DNA of 32,444 nt from Synechococcus sp. GreenBA-s (GTDB lineage: Bacteria > Cyanobacteriota > Cyanobacteriia > PCC-6307 > Cyanobiaceae): the NCBI RefSeq assembly GCF_024345855.1, contig NZ_JAGQBX010000027.1:1-32444 (forward strand), given 5' to 3'. Position numbers and translations under genes: made by a program. Position 1 is the stretch's first letter; each line of letters opens with the position of its first letter. This document shows, piece by piece, positions 17,075-26,893 of the stretch. The notes under the pieces were generated by a model that searched no databases, was not told where the DNA came from, and saw only the letters and a list, made by a program, of their open reading frames with translations.

Positions 17075-18270
17075 CAGCTGATGGCCAGGGTCACCAGGGT
17101 CTGGTTGTGGAAGCCCCCGGCGCCCTTGGTGCGGGCGATCTCGCCATAGGTGTAGAAGCCCGCCATGGGAACCCCGCCGCTGGTGGCGGCGATCAGATCG
17201 GTTTCCTCGTGCAGGTTCGACGCGTCGAAGATCGAGCGCCTGGATACGCAGTCGAACAGCAGCAGGCCAACCGGTGGGGCCCCCTCCAGGCCCCCGATCG
17301 CCAGCTTGAACGACTCCTCGGCAGCCTCCAGCACCGAGTCCACGTCCCCTTCGGTGAGGAAGGCCAGGCCGCCCTGGGGCACCTCGGCCACGGTGAGCAG
17401 CTGGCGGTTCAGGAAATCCGCGCCCGACACATGCCGCATCTCGATCTTGTCGCGCCGGCGCACGCCGATCGGATGGCAGGCGGCGAAGGCGGCAAAGGCG
17501 GCGGCATCGTGGCGCACCGGCTCCGGGGGATCGAAGAACTCGAGGTAGACATCCAGGGCAGGCCGGTCGTCCAGGGACGCCAGCACGTTGCCCTTGCTGC
17601 CGGTCACGAGCATGGGGGGACTGGCCGTCTTCCAGCCGTGGCTCACACCGATGCCCAGGGGGGCCTCCGAGCTGATGGCGGCCGCCACCACGGCCTGGGT
17701 CAGCACCCGATCCCCCAGGATCTGGCTGGTCCGTTTCATGGCCAGGTCGTCGCCGGCACAGCCCCCCACGAGGGGCACATCGAGGCTGGCCACGTCGTAG
17801 GCGCCGCGCACCACATCCATCTGGTCGCCGCAGAGCCCATCCGCCAGCAGCAGCAGCACCGTGTGCTCGCGCTGGGGCAGCCGCTCGAGGCAGTAGGCCG
17901 CCTGCGTGGCGGCCTGGCGCAGCCCCTGGCCGTCGCCCTGGCCCATGCCGGTGGCCACGCTGATGCCCTCACCCCCCAGGGCCCAGAGCACCAGGGACTG
18001 GCGCAGGGAGCCCGCGTCGGCGATCTCCCCGGAGGTGGTGCAGCCGATCACGGCGGTCCCGTCCGGGAGCCCGTCCCGCAGACCTGCCGCTACGGCGGCC
18101 AGGTCGTAGTGGGGTGACGCGAGCAACACCACGAGCTTGGGCTGCGTCGGTCCGGCGATCCCCTGGAGCGCTTCGGCGAGGGCGGCCTGGCTGTCGGGGA
18201 GGGTGGAGCTCCCCACCCGGACCCATCGTCTGGGGGAATCCGTGGTGCTGGATCCCATCGACTCTGACAT
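17074..18270 (-). CDS. FIST-domain sensory protein
   Basis: A 398-residue protein with the FIST N-terminal domain (about 40-230: L-V-V-L-L-A-S-P, a V-I-G-C-T-T-S-G-E-I strand, L-V-G-G-C-A-G-D-D) and the FIST C-terminal domain (about 240-390: P-A-L-D-V-Y-L-E-F, L-L-F-D-C-V-S-R-R, closing with G-G-V-P-M-A-G-F-Y-T-Y-G-E-I-A). FIST proteins are soluble ligand sensors, proposed to bind amino acids or similar small molecules, and usually work with signalling partners. Here the partner is the translationally coupled GAF-GGDEF-EAL gene. The start may be the ATG at 18270 or the next at 18258; no ribosome-binding site settles it. Divergent from the antiporter gene over 130 bp. Confidence 0.9.
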   Translation of the reverse strand: MSESMGSSTTDSPRRWVRVGSSTLPDSQAALAEALQGIAGPTQPKLVVLLASPHYDLAAVAAGLRDGLPDGTAVIGCTTSGEIADAGSLRQSLVLWALGGEGISVATGMGQGDGQGLRQAATQAAYCLERLPQREHTVLLLLADGLCGDQMDVVRGAYDVASLDVPLVGGCAGDDLAMKRTSQILGDRVLTQAVVAAAISSEAPLGIGVSHGWKTASPPMLVTGSKGNVLASLDDRPALDVYLEFFDPPEPVRHDAAAFAAFAACHPIGVRRRDKIEMRHVSGADFLNRQLLTVAEVPQGGLAFLTEGDVDSVLEAAEESFKLAIGGLEGAPPVGLLLFDCVSRRSIFDASNLHEETDLIAATSGGVPMAGFYTYGEIARTKGAGGFHNQTLVTLAIS

Positions 18271-18400
18271 CGCGGTTCGGTTGGGGCGGGAACAGACCGC
18301 CGCATTCTTTAATCAAGCTATACCTCAGCCGGGGTAAACCGCATCGGCACCGTTTCACGACGGGTCTACGGTCGCCCCCACTCCCTCGTCCTCCGTCGCG

Positions 18401-19819
18401 ATGCTTGCCGCTCTGCCCCTGCTCCGTGGCATTGCGGTCCTGGCTGAAGCGGCGCCAGGTCTGGCGGCAGGCGATGGGGGCAGCACGGCTTCCGTGGGCC
18501 TGGAGGCCGTGCCGGTCCAGGGCCGGCTGCTGTTCCTGGGTGTGCTGTTCCTCGGCACCCTGGCCGTCAGCCGCTTCTCGATCCGCATCGGCATTCCCTC
18601 CATCCTCGGGGTGCTGCTGCTGGGGTTGTTCATCAATATCAACTCCCTGCATCTCAGCCACCACCAGGCCGAGGACCTGCACGTCTTCGGCCTGGCTCTG
18701 CTGCTCTTCTACGCGGGCCTCAAGACCGAGCTGGCCGCGATCCGGGGCTTCCTGGAATACGGCCTGCTGCTCGCCATCGGCGGGGTGATCGCCTCGTCCA
18801 CCGTGCTGGGGCTGATGATCTGGTGGCTGGCCTCCGATTCGGGGGCCCAGCTGGCTCCGGGTCTGGCCAACAGCATGCCCCTGGCGGCGGCCCTGCTGAT
18901 CGCCGCCTGCCTGGGGTCCACCGATGCCGGCGCCACCCTGAGTGTTCTGACGCAGGTGCGCCATCGGATCCCCCAGCGGCTGCGCCACCTGCTGGAGTTC
19001 GAGTCAGCGGTGAACGACCCGGCGGCTCTGCTGACCTACGGCCTGATCGTGGGGGTGTTCGTGGCCGGTTCCACGGCCAGCGCCGCCACGGCCGCTGGGC
19101 CCGGCCTCGAGCTCACGGTGCTCGACGGGCTGCGCGCGTTCCTGCAGCAGATCGGCGTCGGAATGATCGTGGGGGTGACCTTCGGCTACGTGGCCAAGTT
19201 CGTGATCGACTGGCTCGTGCATGAGAAGGCCCAGCTGCTGGTGGTGGCCATGTCCATCGCCTTCGTCGACTACGGCTGCAGCCACTTTCTCGGTGGCGCG
19301 GGTTTCGTGGCCGTCTACGTGACGGGGATGTTCATGAGCAACATGCGCTACCGCCGCCCCGATGTGAACCACGAGTCGATCCAGGAGGTGCTGCTGCCCT
19401 TCAACACCATGACCGAGATCACGATCTTCCTGCTCTTCGGTCTGCTGGTGTCGCCGAGCGATCTGTTGCCCTCCCTGTCGATGGGGGTGGTGACTGCCGC
19501 GGCACTGATGTTGGTGGCCAGGCCCCTGAGCGTGCTGCTCTGCCAGCCCTTCTCCCCCTTCAGCTGGCGCGAGGGGCTGTTGATCTCCTGGTGCGGGCTG
19601 CGCGGCGCCGTGCCCCTGGCCCTCTCCTACAACGTGGTGCTGGTCATCCCGCGCCTCCGCGGCGTCGATGCCGCCAGCGTGGAGACCCTGGCCCAGAACG
19701 CCCAGAGCATCGTGTTCGTGGTGGTGGTGCTCAACCTGCTGCTGCAGGGCTTCACCCTGCCGCGGCTGGCCAGCTTCCTGGGGCTGCAGCCGGAGCCGCC
19801 GGCCGAGCTCCAGGCCTGA
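18401..19819 (+). CDS. CPA1-type cation/proton antiporter
   Basis: A 472-residue membrane protein with about a dozen hydrophobic helices. Motifs of the Na+(K+)/H+ exchangers are present: G-S-T-D-A-G-A (172-178), E-S-A-V-N-D-P (201-207) with the ion-binding N-D pair, and W-C-G-L-R-G-A-V-P-L-A-L-S near residue 400. This places it nearest the NhaP/NhaP2 group that exchanges Na+ or K+ for H+ and supports pH and salt balance. Ion choice cannot be told from sequence. No C-terminal RCK domain is present, and the protein ends soon after the last helix. ATG at 18401; it ends 3 bp from the convergent pyrC stop. Confidence 0.9.
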   Translation: MLAALPLLRGIAVLAEAAPGLAAGDGGSTASVGLEAVPVQGRLLFLGVLFLGTLAVSRFSIRIGIPSILGVLLLGLFININSLHLSHHQAEDLHVFGLALLLFYAGLKTELAAIRGFLEYGLLLAIGGVIASSTVLGLMIWWLASDSGAQLAPGLANSMPLAAALLIAACLGSTDAGATLSVLTQVRHRIPQRLRHLLEFESAVNDPAALLTYGLIVGVFVAGSTASAATAAGPGLELTVLDGLRAFLQQIGVGMIVGVTFGYVAKFVIDWLVHEKAQLLVVAMSIAFVDYGCSHFLGGAGFVAVYVTGMFMSNMRYRRPDVNHESIQEVLLPFNTMTEITIFLLFGLLVSPSDLLPSLSMGVVTAAALMLVARPLSVLLCQPFSPFSWREGLLISWCGLRGAVPLALSYNVVLVIPRLRGVDAASVETLAQNAQSIVFVVVVLNLLLQGFTLPRLASFLGLQPEPPAELQA

Positions 19820-19822
19820 GCC

Positions 19823-20947
19823 TCACACCAGCCGCCAGGGCAGGACCTCACCGGCGTGGAACGGGACCAGCCGGGTGGGATGGTCGGTGCCGTTGGCCAG
19901 CTCCAGAGCCACGGGCACCGCTTCGGCCGCTTCGGCCTCGGTGTCCTGGCGTTCCAGGCTGAGGCTGCCGGCATTGGGCGGCAGGCCGTAGAAGCGCGGG
20001 CCGAAGTCACTCGCAAAGGCCTCGAGCCTGTCGAGGGCGCCCTCCTGCTCAAACACCGTCGCGTAGCTCTCGATCGCGTAGGGGGCGTTGTAGATGCCGG
20101 CGCAGCCGCAGGCCGATTCCTTGGCCTCGCGGGCGTGGGGGGCCGTGTCGGTGCCCAGGAAGAACTTGGGGTTACCGGAGGTGGCCGCCGCCCGCAGCGC
20201 CAGCCGGTGCCGTTCGCGCTTCGCCACCGGCAGGCAGTAGAAGTCCGGCCGCAGGCCACCGGCGAACAGGGCGTTGCGGTTGATGTGCAGGTGGTGGGGG
20301 GTGATCGTGGCCGCCAGGTTGGGGCCGGCCCCGGCCACGAAGGCCGCGGCGTCGGCGGTGGTGATGTGCTCGAACACCACCTTCAGGCCGGGGTGGCGCG
20401 CCAGCAGCGGGATCAGCTGGCGCTCGATGAATACCGCCTCGCGATCGAAGATGTCCACCGCCGGGTCGGTCACCTCGCCGTGGATCAGCAGCGGCAGGCC
20501 GATCCGCTCCATCGTCTCCAGCACCGGCCCGATGTGGGCCAGATCGCGCACGCCGGCATCGGAGTTGGTGGTGGCCCCGGCCGGATAGAACTTGGCCGCC
20601 GTGAGGATCCCCTCGGCTTGGCCCCGCTCCAGCTCGGCTGGATCCAGGCTCTCGGTGAGGTAAGCCGTCATCAGCGGGGTGAAACCGGCTGCCTCGCTCC
20701 CCTGCAGCGCCGCCAGGATCCGCTGCCGGTAGGCCGCCGCCGCCGCCGCGGTGGTGATCGGTGGCCGCAGGTTGGGCATCACGATCGCCCGGGCGAACTG
20801 GCGGGCCGTGTGGCCCACCACGGCCCGGAGCATGGCGCCGTCGCGCAGGTGCACGTGCCAGTCGTCCGGGCGCCGGATCGTGAGTCGGGTGCCGGGCGCG
20901 GTGGCGTCGGGAGCGGTGGCGCCGGGACTGGTGGGGCTGGGGGTCAC
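19823..20947 (-). CDS. pyrC: Dihydroorotase
   Basis: A 374-residue amidohydrolase of the homodimeric E. coli PyrC type, third step of pyrimidine synthesis (carbamoyl-aspartate to dihydroorotate). The metal site is complete: H-V-H (31-33), the lysine that becomes carboxylated in [12 protein letters not shown] (K119), H156, H194 and the catalytic D267 in G-T-D-T-A-P-H. An extra N-terminal stretch of about 20 Pro/Ala/Thr residues precedes the barrel. The ATG at 20947 overlaps the stop of the YqhA-family gene as ATGA, so the two are coupled. With pyrFE this makes two pyrimidine genes in the window, not in one operon. Confidence 0.94.
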   Translation of the reverse strand: MTPSPTSPGATAPDATAPGTRLTIRRPDDWHVHLRDGAMLRAVVGHTARQFARAIVMPNLRPPITTAAAAAAYRQRILAALQGSEAAGFTPLMTAYLTESLDPAELERGQAEGILTAAKFYPAGATTNSDAGVRDLAHIGPVLETMERIGLPLLIHGEVTDPAVDIFDREAVFIERQLIPLLARHPGLKVVFEHITTADAAAFVAGAGPNLAATITPHHLHINRNALFAGGLRPDFYCLPVAKRERHRLALRAAATSGNPKFFLGTDTAPHAREAKESACGCAGIYNAPYAIESYATVFEQEGALDRLEAFASDFGPRFYGLPPNAGSLSLERQDTEAEAAEAVPVALELANGTDHPTRLVPFHAGEVLPWRLV

Positions 20948-21456
20948 TCGGCCGACCTCCGGGCGTGGGGGCCCCCGGCCACCAGCCAGGCGCTCAGGGC
21001 CAGCAGCAGCACGCTGCCGCAGAACATCAGCAGACTGGTGGGGCCGGCGATCGTAAAGACGAGCATCGACTTGAATGCCGCCACGATCAGCGCCACCACG
21101 ATCACCTTCACCAGCTTTTCTTTGAGGGCATCCAGGGTGCGGATGTCGAGCAGGCCGCTGCCGCCATCGTGGCCGGGAATCCGTGCCGCATCGATGTCGG
21201 AGATCAGCAGTTCATACACGCCGTAGCCAAAGATGAGCAGGGCGATGCCGATGAGATAGAGGTCGATGCCTCCCACGAGCTCTCCGAGCAGCTTGGCCAT
21301 GATGGCGCTCTCCTTGCCGCCGGCCATCAGCAGCTTGAGGGCCGAGAGAATGATGCGGGTGCCGCAGATGAAGGCGGTGGCGCTGCTCAGCAGGCTCATC
21401 ACCACCGGCAGGATGGCGATCAGCCGGATGCGCCACAGCCAGCGCTCGAAGGCCAT
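20944..21456 (-). CDS. YqhA-family (UPF0114) membrane protein
   Basis: A 170-residue protein with four hydrophobic helices: one near [12 protein letters not shown], one in [19 protein letters not shown], one in [11 protein letters not shown], and one at the end. The conserved [10 protein letters not shown] block and the L-D-A-L-K-E-K-L loop are those of YqhA. Function of the family is unknown. The ATG at 21456 gives the normal family length; the frame stays open to a TTG at 21564, which would add 36 hydrophilic residues, and I cannot rule out that longer form. Translational coupling to pyrC (ATGA) is seen, without an obvious functional link. Confidence 0.85.
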   Translation of the reverse strand: MAFERWLWRIRLIAILPVVMSLLSSATAFICGTRIILSALKLLMAGGKESAIMAKLLGELVGGIDLYLIGIALLIFGYGVYELLISDIDAARIPGHDGGSGLLDIRTLDALKEKLVKVIVVALIVAAFKSMLVFTIAGPTSLLMFCGSVLLLALSAWLVAGGPHARRSAE

Positions 21457-21619
21457 CTCCAGGCGCGACCGCCTGGCTGGAACGCGATCCCCGCGCTGGG
21501 CGTCCCCGTGCTGGGGGGCCTCGGGGTGGGACTCGCCCTGGTGGCTGGAGGAGTGGGAGGCCAAGAACCCCGGAGTGGCACGTCCCTCGACCCTAGGAGC
21601 CGGCCCTTAGCGTGCCCCC

Positions 21620-21886
21620 ATGGCCCACGACGCCGTCGCCATCCGCCTGCAGCCCCGCTCCAGCCGCGACCAGGTGCTGGGCGAACGCGACGGGGCCATC
21701 GCCATCCAGCTGCAGGCGCCGCCGGTGGACGGCGAGGCCAATGCCGCCCTGCTGCGCTTCGTGGCCCGGTGCCTGGGGGTGCCCCCCCGCGATGTGACCC
21801 TGGTGCGGGGCACCACCTCGCGCCACAAGTGGATCGCGGTGCGGGGCCGCTCCGCGGCTCAGGTGCGCGCGGCGCTGCTGGTCTGA
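21620..21886 (+). CDS. DUF167 (YggU-family) protein
   Basis: An 88-residue small protein. The family signature is clear: R-L-Q-P-R-S-S-R-D opening, the central P-P-V-D-G-E-A-N-A-A-L loop, V-A-R-C-L-G-V-P-P-R-D-V, and V-R-G-T-T-S-R-H-K close to the end. Length is normal. Function is unknown, though the gene is very widespread. ATG at 21620; followed 65 bp later by the GAP-family gene on the same strand. Confidence 0.92.
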   Translation: MAHDAVAIRLQPRSSRDQVLGERDGAIAIQLQAPPVDGEANAALLRFVARCLGVPPRDVTLVRGTTSRHKWIAVRGRSAAQVRAALLV

Positions 21887-21951
21887 GCTCCAGAATCCAC
21901 GCCAGTGCCGAGCCGGCCCAGCCGTGCGCCGCGCGTCTCCCGCCTGCCCGC

Positions 21952-22653
21952 ATGCTGCCGTTCCACTGGCTCACCCAGACCGTCGCCCTCGGCCTGGGCA
22001 TCGCCTTCAGCCCGATCAACATCGCCCTGGTGGCCCTGCTGCTGCTGGGGCGCCAGCCGCTGCTCCGCTGCGCCACCTACCTGGCGGGCTGGGCCATGGC
22101 CAATGGCGGTGCCCTCTGCGCCGTGGTGCTGGTGGGGCAGCGCTTCAGCTGGGCCATGCACCTGGGCTCCCGCGGCCAGGTGCTGATCGATCTGATCGGC
22201 GCCGGGGCCCTGGTGGGCCTGGGCCTGTTCCAGCTCACCCCGGCGGTGACCCTCGGAGAGGAGGGCTGGGCCATGCAGCTGATGGGCCAGCTGCCGGAGC
22301 TGGAGTGGGTGCCGCTGCTGGGCCTGGGGGCCGGCTGCGCCCTGATCAGCCCGGAAAACCTGGTGTTCTATGTGAAGGAGGGCGGCATGCTGCTCGCCAA
22401 CCACACCAGCTGGCGCGGTGATCTGGAGGTGGGGGTGGTGTTCGTGGCCATGGCCACCTCGCTGCTGCTGCTGCCGCCCCTGCTCTGGCTGCTGAGCGGC
22501 GGCCGCCTGCGGGAACCGCTCACCCGCCTCAACGACTGGCTCGTGCACCGGGCCGAGTGGCTGGTGGGGGTGTTCGCCCTGCTGCTCGGGATCTACCTCG
22601 GCTGGCAGGGGCTCGATGGCCTGCACCAGATGACCCTGCTCGCCGCTGCCTGA
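21952..22653 (+). CDS. GAP/LysE-like membrane protein
   Basis: A 233-residue protein with six hydrophobic helices. The first carries the G-L-G-I-A-F-S-P-I-N-I-A-L-V-A-L-L-L-L pattern typical of the GAP (Sap, sulfolipid-addressing-like) branch of the LysE superfamily, with a central polar loop before helix 4. Members are thought to export small molecules or lipids; the substrate cannot be given. ATG at 21952. It lies 69 bp before the amino-acid transporter genes and on the same strand, so it may be the first gene of that transcript. Confidence 0.8.
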   Translation: MLPFHWLTQTVALGLGIAFSPINIALVALLLLGRQPLLRCATYLAGWAMANGGALCAVVLVGQRFSWAMHLGSRGQVLIDLIGAGALVGLGLFQLTPAVTLGEEGWAMQLMGQLPELEWVPLLGLGAGCALISPENLVFYVKEGGMLLANHTSWRGDLEVGVVFVAMATSLLLLPPLLWLLSGGRLREPLTRLNDWLVHRAEWLVGVFALLLGIYLGWQGLDGLHQMTLLAAA

Positions 22654-22722
22654 TCCCCTACCCCACCGCTGCGGCCGTTCCTGGCAAACTGCGCCGACAT
22701 CCCGCCGCCCTCCGCCCCGCCC

Positions 22723-23784
22723 ATGGCCCGAATGCGCAAGCTGCTCTCCGCCGCCTCCCTGCTGGCGGCCCTGGCCCTGGTGGGCTGCGCTCCCGAGGAG
22801 GGCGGGTTGCAGAGCCAGAAGCTGGCCACCCTCAAGGGCCGCGGCAAGCTGATCTGTGGGGTGGACGGCAAGCTGCCGGGCTTCAGCTTCGTGGCCCCCG
22901 ACGGCCAGTACTCCGGCCTGGATGTGGACGTCTGCAAGGCCGTGGCGGCGGCCACCCTCGGCGATCCCACCAAGGTGGACTACCGCGACCTCAACTCCAG
23001 CGAGCGCTTTGCGGCCCTGGCCAGCGGCGAGGTGGATCTGCTCTCGCGCAACACCACCGTCACCCTCAGCCGCGACGCGGCCGGCGGCAACGGTCTGAGC
23101 TTCGCGCCGCCCGTCTTCTATGACGGCCAGGGCGTGATGGTGCCCGTGGCCAGCGGCATCAAGGGCCTCAAGGATCTGGCCGGTAAGCCGATCTGCGTGG
23201 AGACCGGCACCACCACCGAGCTCAACCTGGCCGACCGCATGCGCGAGATCGCTGCGGCCTACACGCCCCTGAAGTTCCAGACCGGCGACCAGACCTACGC
23301 CGCCTATCTGCAGGGCCGCTGCGTGGCCGTGACCAGCGACCGCTCCCAGCTGGCCGGCAAGCGCACCAATTTCCCCGACCCCGCCGCCCACACCCTGCTG
23401 CCGGAGGTGCTGAGCAAGGAGCCCCTAGCACCGGCCACGGTGAACGCCGATCCGGCCTGGAGCGATGCGGTGCGCTGGACCGTGTACGCCCTGATGCAGG
23501 CCGAGGAGCTGGGCATCACCCAGGCCAACATCGACACCAAGCTGGCCGAGGCCAAGGCCAAGACCAACCTCGCCGACCTGCGCCGCTTCCTGGGGGTCGA
23601 GGGGGAATTCGGCAAGCAGCTGGGCCTGGCCCCCGACTTCGTGGTGAAGGCGGTGAAGGCCGTGGGCAACTACGGCGAGATCTTTGAGCGCAACGTGGGC
23701 ACCGGCTCCAAGCTCAAGCTGGAGCGGGGCCTCAACCGCCAGTGGCAGCAGGGCGGCCTGATCTATTCGCCCCCGTTCCGCTGA
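22723..23784 (+). CDS. natF: Amino-acid ABC transporter substrate-binding lipoprotein
   Basis: A 353-residue periplasmic binding protein. A signal sequence ends in the lipobox L-V-G-C (Cys22), so the protein is lipid-anchored. The mature part is a type II (SBP family 3) fold: K-L-I-C-G-V-D-G-K-L-P-G-F-S, G-L-D-V-D-V-C-K-A-V, E-V-D-L-L-S-R-N-T-T, and C-V-E-T-G-T-T-T-E. It resembles AapJ and Synechocystis NatF, which bind neutral and acidic amino acids such as glutamine and glutamate. The gene heads a four-gene set (lipoprotein, two permeases, ATPase) with short or overlapping junctions; its TGA overlaps the next ATG (TGATG). The symbol is by similarity and gene order. Confidence 0.9.
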   Translation: MARMRKLLSAASLLAALALVGCAPEEGGLQSQKLATLKGRGKLICGVDGKLPGFSFVAPDGQYSGLDVDVCKAVAAATLGDPTKVDYRDLNSSERFAALASGEVDLLSRNTTVTLSRDAAGGNGLSFAPPVFYDGQGVMVPVASGIKGLKDLAGKPICVETGTTTELNLADRMREIAAAYTPLKFQTGDQTYAAYLQGRCVAVTSDRSQLAGKRTNFPDPAAHTLLPEVLSKEPLAPATVNADPAWSDAVRWTVYALMQAEELGITQANIDTKLAEAKAKTNLADLRRFLGVEGEFGKQLGLAPDFVVKAVKAVGNYGEIFERNVGTGSKLKLERGLNRQWQQGGLIYSPPFR

Positions 23785-24776
23785 TGGGCGAGCCCTTCTC
23801 CGGGCCCCTGCCCTGGTGGCGTGACCGGCGGGTGCTGCCCTGGCTGATGCAGGGCGCTGTGGCCCTGGTGGTGCTGCTGCTGATCGCCTTTCTGCTGGGC
23901 AATCTGGTGCGCAACCTCAGCGCCGCCGGCATGCTGCTCAGCTTCCGCTGGCTGCAGCAGCCCGCCGGCTTCGACGTCTCCGAGACCCTGCTGCCCTTCG
24001 ATGCCGGGCTGCCCTACTGGCGCGCCCTGGTGGCGGGTCTGGTCAACACCCTGCGGGCGGTGCTGGTGGGCCTGGTGGGCGCCACGGCCCTGGGCACGCT
24101 GGTGGGTCTGGCCTCCTTCAGCTCCAATGCGTTGCTGCGCGGCCTGGCCCGCGCCTACGTGGAGCTGATCCGCAACATCCCGCTGCTGCTGCAGCTGGTG
24201 TTCTGGTACTTCGTCGTGTTTCTCGCTCTGCCCAACGGCGAGGCGGCCCTGCAGCTGCCGGGGGTGGTGCTGGCCAAGTCGGGGCTGTTTCTGGCCTGGT
24301 TCGGCGAGGGCCTGCGCTGGAGCGGCCCCACCCTGGTGGAGGGAGTGTGGCAGGCGCCGCTGCGGCTCACGGTGGAGTTCTCCGCCCTGGTGACCGGCCT
24401 CGTGGTGTACACAGGCGCCTTCATCTCCGAGGTGGTGCGCGGCGGCATCACGGCGGTGCCCAAGGGCCAGTGGGAGGCCGCGGCCTCCCTGGGGCTGGGG
24501 CCGCTGGTCACCCTGCGCCGCATCGTGCTGCCCCAGGCCCTGCGGGTGATCGTGCCGGGGCTGAACACCCAGTACATCTCCCTGGCCAAGAACTCCGCCC
24601 TGGCGGTGGCCGTGGGTTACACCGACCTCTATTCCGTGGCCGAGACCACCCTCAACCAGACCGGCCGGGCCGTGGAGGTGATCCTGATCCTGCTGGGGGC
24701 CTACCTGGTGATCGATCTGGCGATCTCGGCGCTGATGGGCTGGTTCAACCGCCTGGTGCGGATCCGGGAGCGCTGA
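23784..24776 (+). CDS. natG: Amino-acid ABC transporter permease 1
   Basis: A 330-residue inner-membrane permease of the HisMQ type. One N-terminal helix and a long periplasmic stretch precede the BPD core. The core has the L-V-N-T-L-R-A-V entry, the L-I-R-N-I-P-L-L-L-Q-L segment, and the EAA loop E-A-A-A-S-L-G-L-G-P-L that docks on the ATPase. The extra segment between helices is as in AapQ and NatG. The ATG overlaps the stop of the binding-protein gene, and the next permease starts 4 bp after its stop. Confidence 0.93.
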   Translation: MGEPFSGPLPWWRDRRVLPWLMQGAVALVVLLLIAFLLGNLVRNLSAAGMLLSFRWLQQPAGFDVSETLLPFDAGLPYWRALVAGLVNTLRAVLVGLVGATALGTLVGLASFSSNALLRGLARAYVELIRNIPLLLQLVFWYFVVFLALPNGEAALQLPGVVLAKSGLFLAWFGEGLRWSGPTLVEGVWQAPLRLTVEFSALVTGLVVYTGAFISEVVRGGITAVPKGQWEAAASLGLGPLVTLRRIVLPQALRVIVPGLNTQYISLAKNSALAVAVGYTDLYSVAETTLNQTGRAVEVILILLGAYLVIDLAISALMGWFNRLVRIRER

Positions 24777-24780
24777 AGCC

Positions 24781-26070
24781 ATGACGTCGTCCTTCCCGCC
24801 TGCCTCCCCTGCCCCGGAGCCCGGGCCCTCCGCTGGATCCGGATCTGGCATGTCCCACCCCGCCCTGAAGCCGCCCCTGGGCACCCGCTTGCGGTCGGAG
24901 CTGTTCGGCAGCCCCGGCAATTCCGCCCTCACCCTGGTGCTGCTGGCCGCCCTGGGGTCCGCCGCCTTCGGGCTGCTGCACTGGGGCCTGGTCCAGGCCC
25001 GCTGGGCCGTGGTGCGGGCCAACAGCACCCTGTTCGCCGTGGGCCGCTACCCCCTCGATCAGCAGTGGCGCCTCTGGCTGCTCACCGCGCTCCTGGCGGC
25101 GGCGGCCGGCCTGGCCTGGGGCCTGCTGCGCTCCCACCCACGCCGCGATCGGGGCGGGGAGCTCTGGCCTCGCAACGACCGGATCGCTGTGGTCCTGCTG
25201 GCGGCCACGGCCCTCGCCGTGCCCTGGTGGCTGCGGCTGGAGCCGCTGATCCAGGCGCGCTGGTGGGGCATCACCGCCCTGCTGCTGCTGGTGCGCTGGG
25301 CGGCTGGCCACTGGGGCCAGCGGTTGCCGGCGCGGCTGCTGGCCCTGCTGCCGCTGCTCTGGCCGCTGCTCTACCTGGTGGGCATGCTGCTGATCAACGG
25401 CGGCGTTGGCCTGCTGCCTGTCCCCCCCGGCGACTGGGGCGGCCTGCTGCTCACCCTGATCGCCGCCAGCTTCGCGATCCTGCTCTGCTTCCCCCTCGGG
25501 GTGCTGCTGGCCCTGGGGCGCCGCAGTGACCTGCCGCTGCTGCGCTGGGGCTCGGTTCTCTACATCGAGTTCATCCGCGGCGCCCCGCTGATCACCCTGC
25601 TCTTCCTGGGCCAGAACATGATCGGCTTCCTGCTGCCCGGGGGCCTGGCGCCCGATCGGGTCTGGCGGGCCGCCTGGGTGCTCACCTTCTTCGCGGCGGC
25701 CTACCTGGCCGAGGCCGTGCGCGCCGGTCTGGTGGCGATCCCCCCCGGCCAGCTGGAGGCGGCCCGCTCCCTGGGCCTCACCGTTCCCCAGGCCCTGCGC
25801 ACCGTGGTGCTGCCCCAGGCCCTGCGGGTCGCCCTGCCCACGATGGTGGGCCAGTTCATCTCCCTGCTCCAGGACACCACCATGCTCTCGCTGGTGGGTC
25901 TGATGGAGCTGATGGGCACCGCCCGCACGGTGATGGCCAACCCGGCCTACCTGGGCCGCAACGCCGAGGTGTACCTCACCCTGGCGGTGCTGTTCTGGTG
26001 CTGCTGCGCGGCCCTGGGCCTGGGCAGCCGTGCCCTGGAGCGCCGCCTCGATCCCAACCCCGCGTCCTGA
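24781..26070 (+). CDS. natH: Amino-acid ABC transporter permease 2
   Basis: A 429-residue permease of the AapM/NatH type, longer than its partner because four hydrophobic helices precede the core. The core has [15 protein letters not shown] and the EAA loop [14 protein letters not shown] hydrophilic N-terminus of about 35 Pro/Ser/Gly residues comes first; a start at the ATG for M-S-H-P in position 24 of the protein is possible. The gene starts 4 bp after permease 1 and ends 11 bp before the ATPase, so one operon. Confidence 0.92.
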   Translation: MTSSFPPASPAPEPGPSAGSGSGMSHPALKPPLGTRLRSELFGSPGNSALTLVLLAALGSAAFGLLHWGLVQARWAVVRANSTLFAVGRYPLDQQWRLWLLTALLAAAAGLAWGLLRSHPRRDRGGELWPRNDRIAVVLLAATALAVPWWLRLEPLIQARWWGITALLLLVRWAAGHWGQRLPARLLALLPLLWPLLYLVGMLLINGGVGLLPVPPGDWGGLLLTLIAASFAILLCFPLGVLLALGRRSDLPLLRWGSVLYIEFIRGAPLITLLFLGQNMIGFLLPGGLAPDRVWRAAWVLTFFAAAYLAEAVRAGLVAIPPGQLEAARSLGLTVPQALRTVVLPQALRVALPTMVGQFISLLQDTTMLSLVGLMELMGTARTVMANPAYLGRNAEVYLTLAVLFWCCCAALGLGSRALERRLDPNPAS

Positions 26071-26081
26071 AGCCCCGAGTC

Positions 26082-26846
26082 ATGAGTTCCGCCCTGCATC
26101 CCCCCACGGCCCACCGGATGATCGAGGCCAGTGGCGTGCACAAGTGGTACCCCAACGGCTTCCACGCCCTGCGCGGCGCCAGCCTCAGCGTGCACCGCGG
26201 GGAGGTGGTGGTGATCATGGGGCCCTCGGGCTCGGGCAAGAGCACCTTCATCCGCACCTTCAACGCCCTGGAGGATTTCCAGCAGGGCACGATCACGGTG
26301 GATGGCATCGCCCTCTCCAACGACCTGCGCCAGATCGATGCGATTCGCCGCGAGGTGGGCATGGTGTTCCAGCAGTTCAACCTGTTCCCGCACCTCACGG
26401 TGCTGGAGAACCTCACCCTGGCGCCGGTGCTGGTGCGGCGTCGCGACCGCGCCGAGGTGGAGACCCAGGCCCGGGCCCTGCTGCAGCGGGTGAACATTGC
26501 CGAGCAGGCCGACAAGTTCCCCGGCCAGCTCTCCGGCGGCCAGCAGCAGCGGGTGGCGATCGCCCGCTCCCTCTGCATGGAGCCCAAGATCCTGCTGTTC
26601 GACGAGCCCACCAGCGCCCTGGATCCGGAGATGGTGCGCGAGGTGCTGGAGGTGATGCAGGACCTGGCCCGCGACGAGGGCATGACGATGGTGGTGGTGA
26701 CCCACGAGGTGCGCTTCGCCCGCGAGGTGGCCCATCGGGTGGTGCTGATGGACCACGGCGAGGTGGTGGAGGAGGCGCCGCCGGAGCTGTTCTTCACCAA
26801 CCCCGCCCATCAGCGCACCCGCGCCTTCCTGGACCAGATCCTCTGA
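26082..26846 (+). CDS. bgtA: Amino-acid ABC transporter ATP-binding protein
   Basis: A 254-residue ATPase that powers the transporter from the cytoplasmic side. Walker [11 protein letters not shown]-loop [10 protein letters not shown], signature L-S-G-G-Q-Q-Q-R, Walker B I-L-L-F-D-E-P and the H-loop V-T-H-E are all intact. It is close to the GlnQ/AapP/BgtA group. In Synechocystis the BgtA ATPase serves NatFGH from a separate locus; here the ATPase gene is joined to the permeases. The ATG at 26082 is 11 bp after the permease stop. The symbol is by similarity. Confidence 0.94.
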   Translation: MSSALHPPTAHRMIEASGVHKWYPNGFHALRGASLSVHRGEVVVIMGPSGSGKSTFIRTFNALEDFQQGTITVDGIALSNDLRQIDAIRREVGMVFQQFNLFPHLTVLENLTLAPVLVRRRDRAEVETQARALLQRVNIAEQADKFPGQLSGGQQQRVAIARSLCMEPKILLFDEPTSALDPEMVREVLEVMQDLARDEGMTMVVVTHEVRFAREVAHRVVLMDHGEVVEEAPPELFFTNPAHQRTRAFLDQIL

Positions 26847-26893
26847 GGCGAAGGCCGGGGGTCTGGGGATCAGGAGGCCATCAGCTCTGCCGA

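Noticed and set aside
18296-18324. Possible promoter before the antiporter (TATACC at 18319)
   Set aside because: The -10-like box is in an AT-rich patch, but no acceptable -35 box lies 16-18 bp upstream on either strand.
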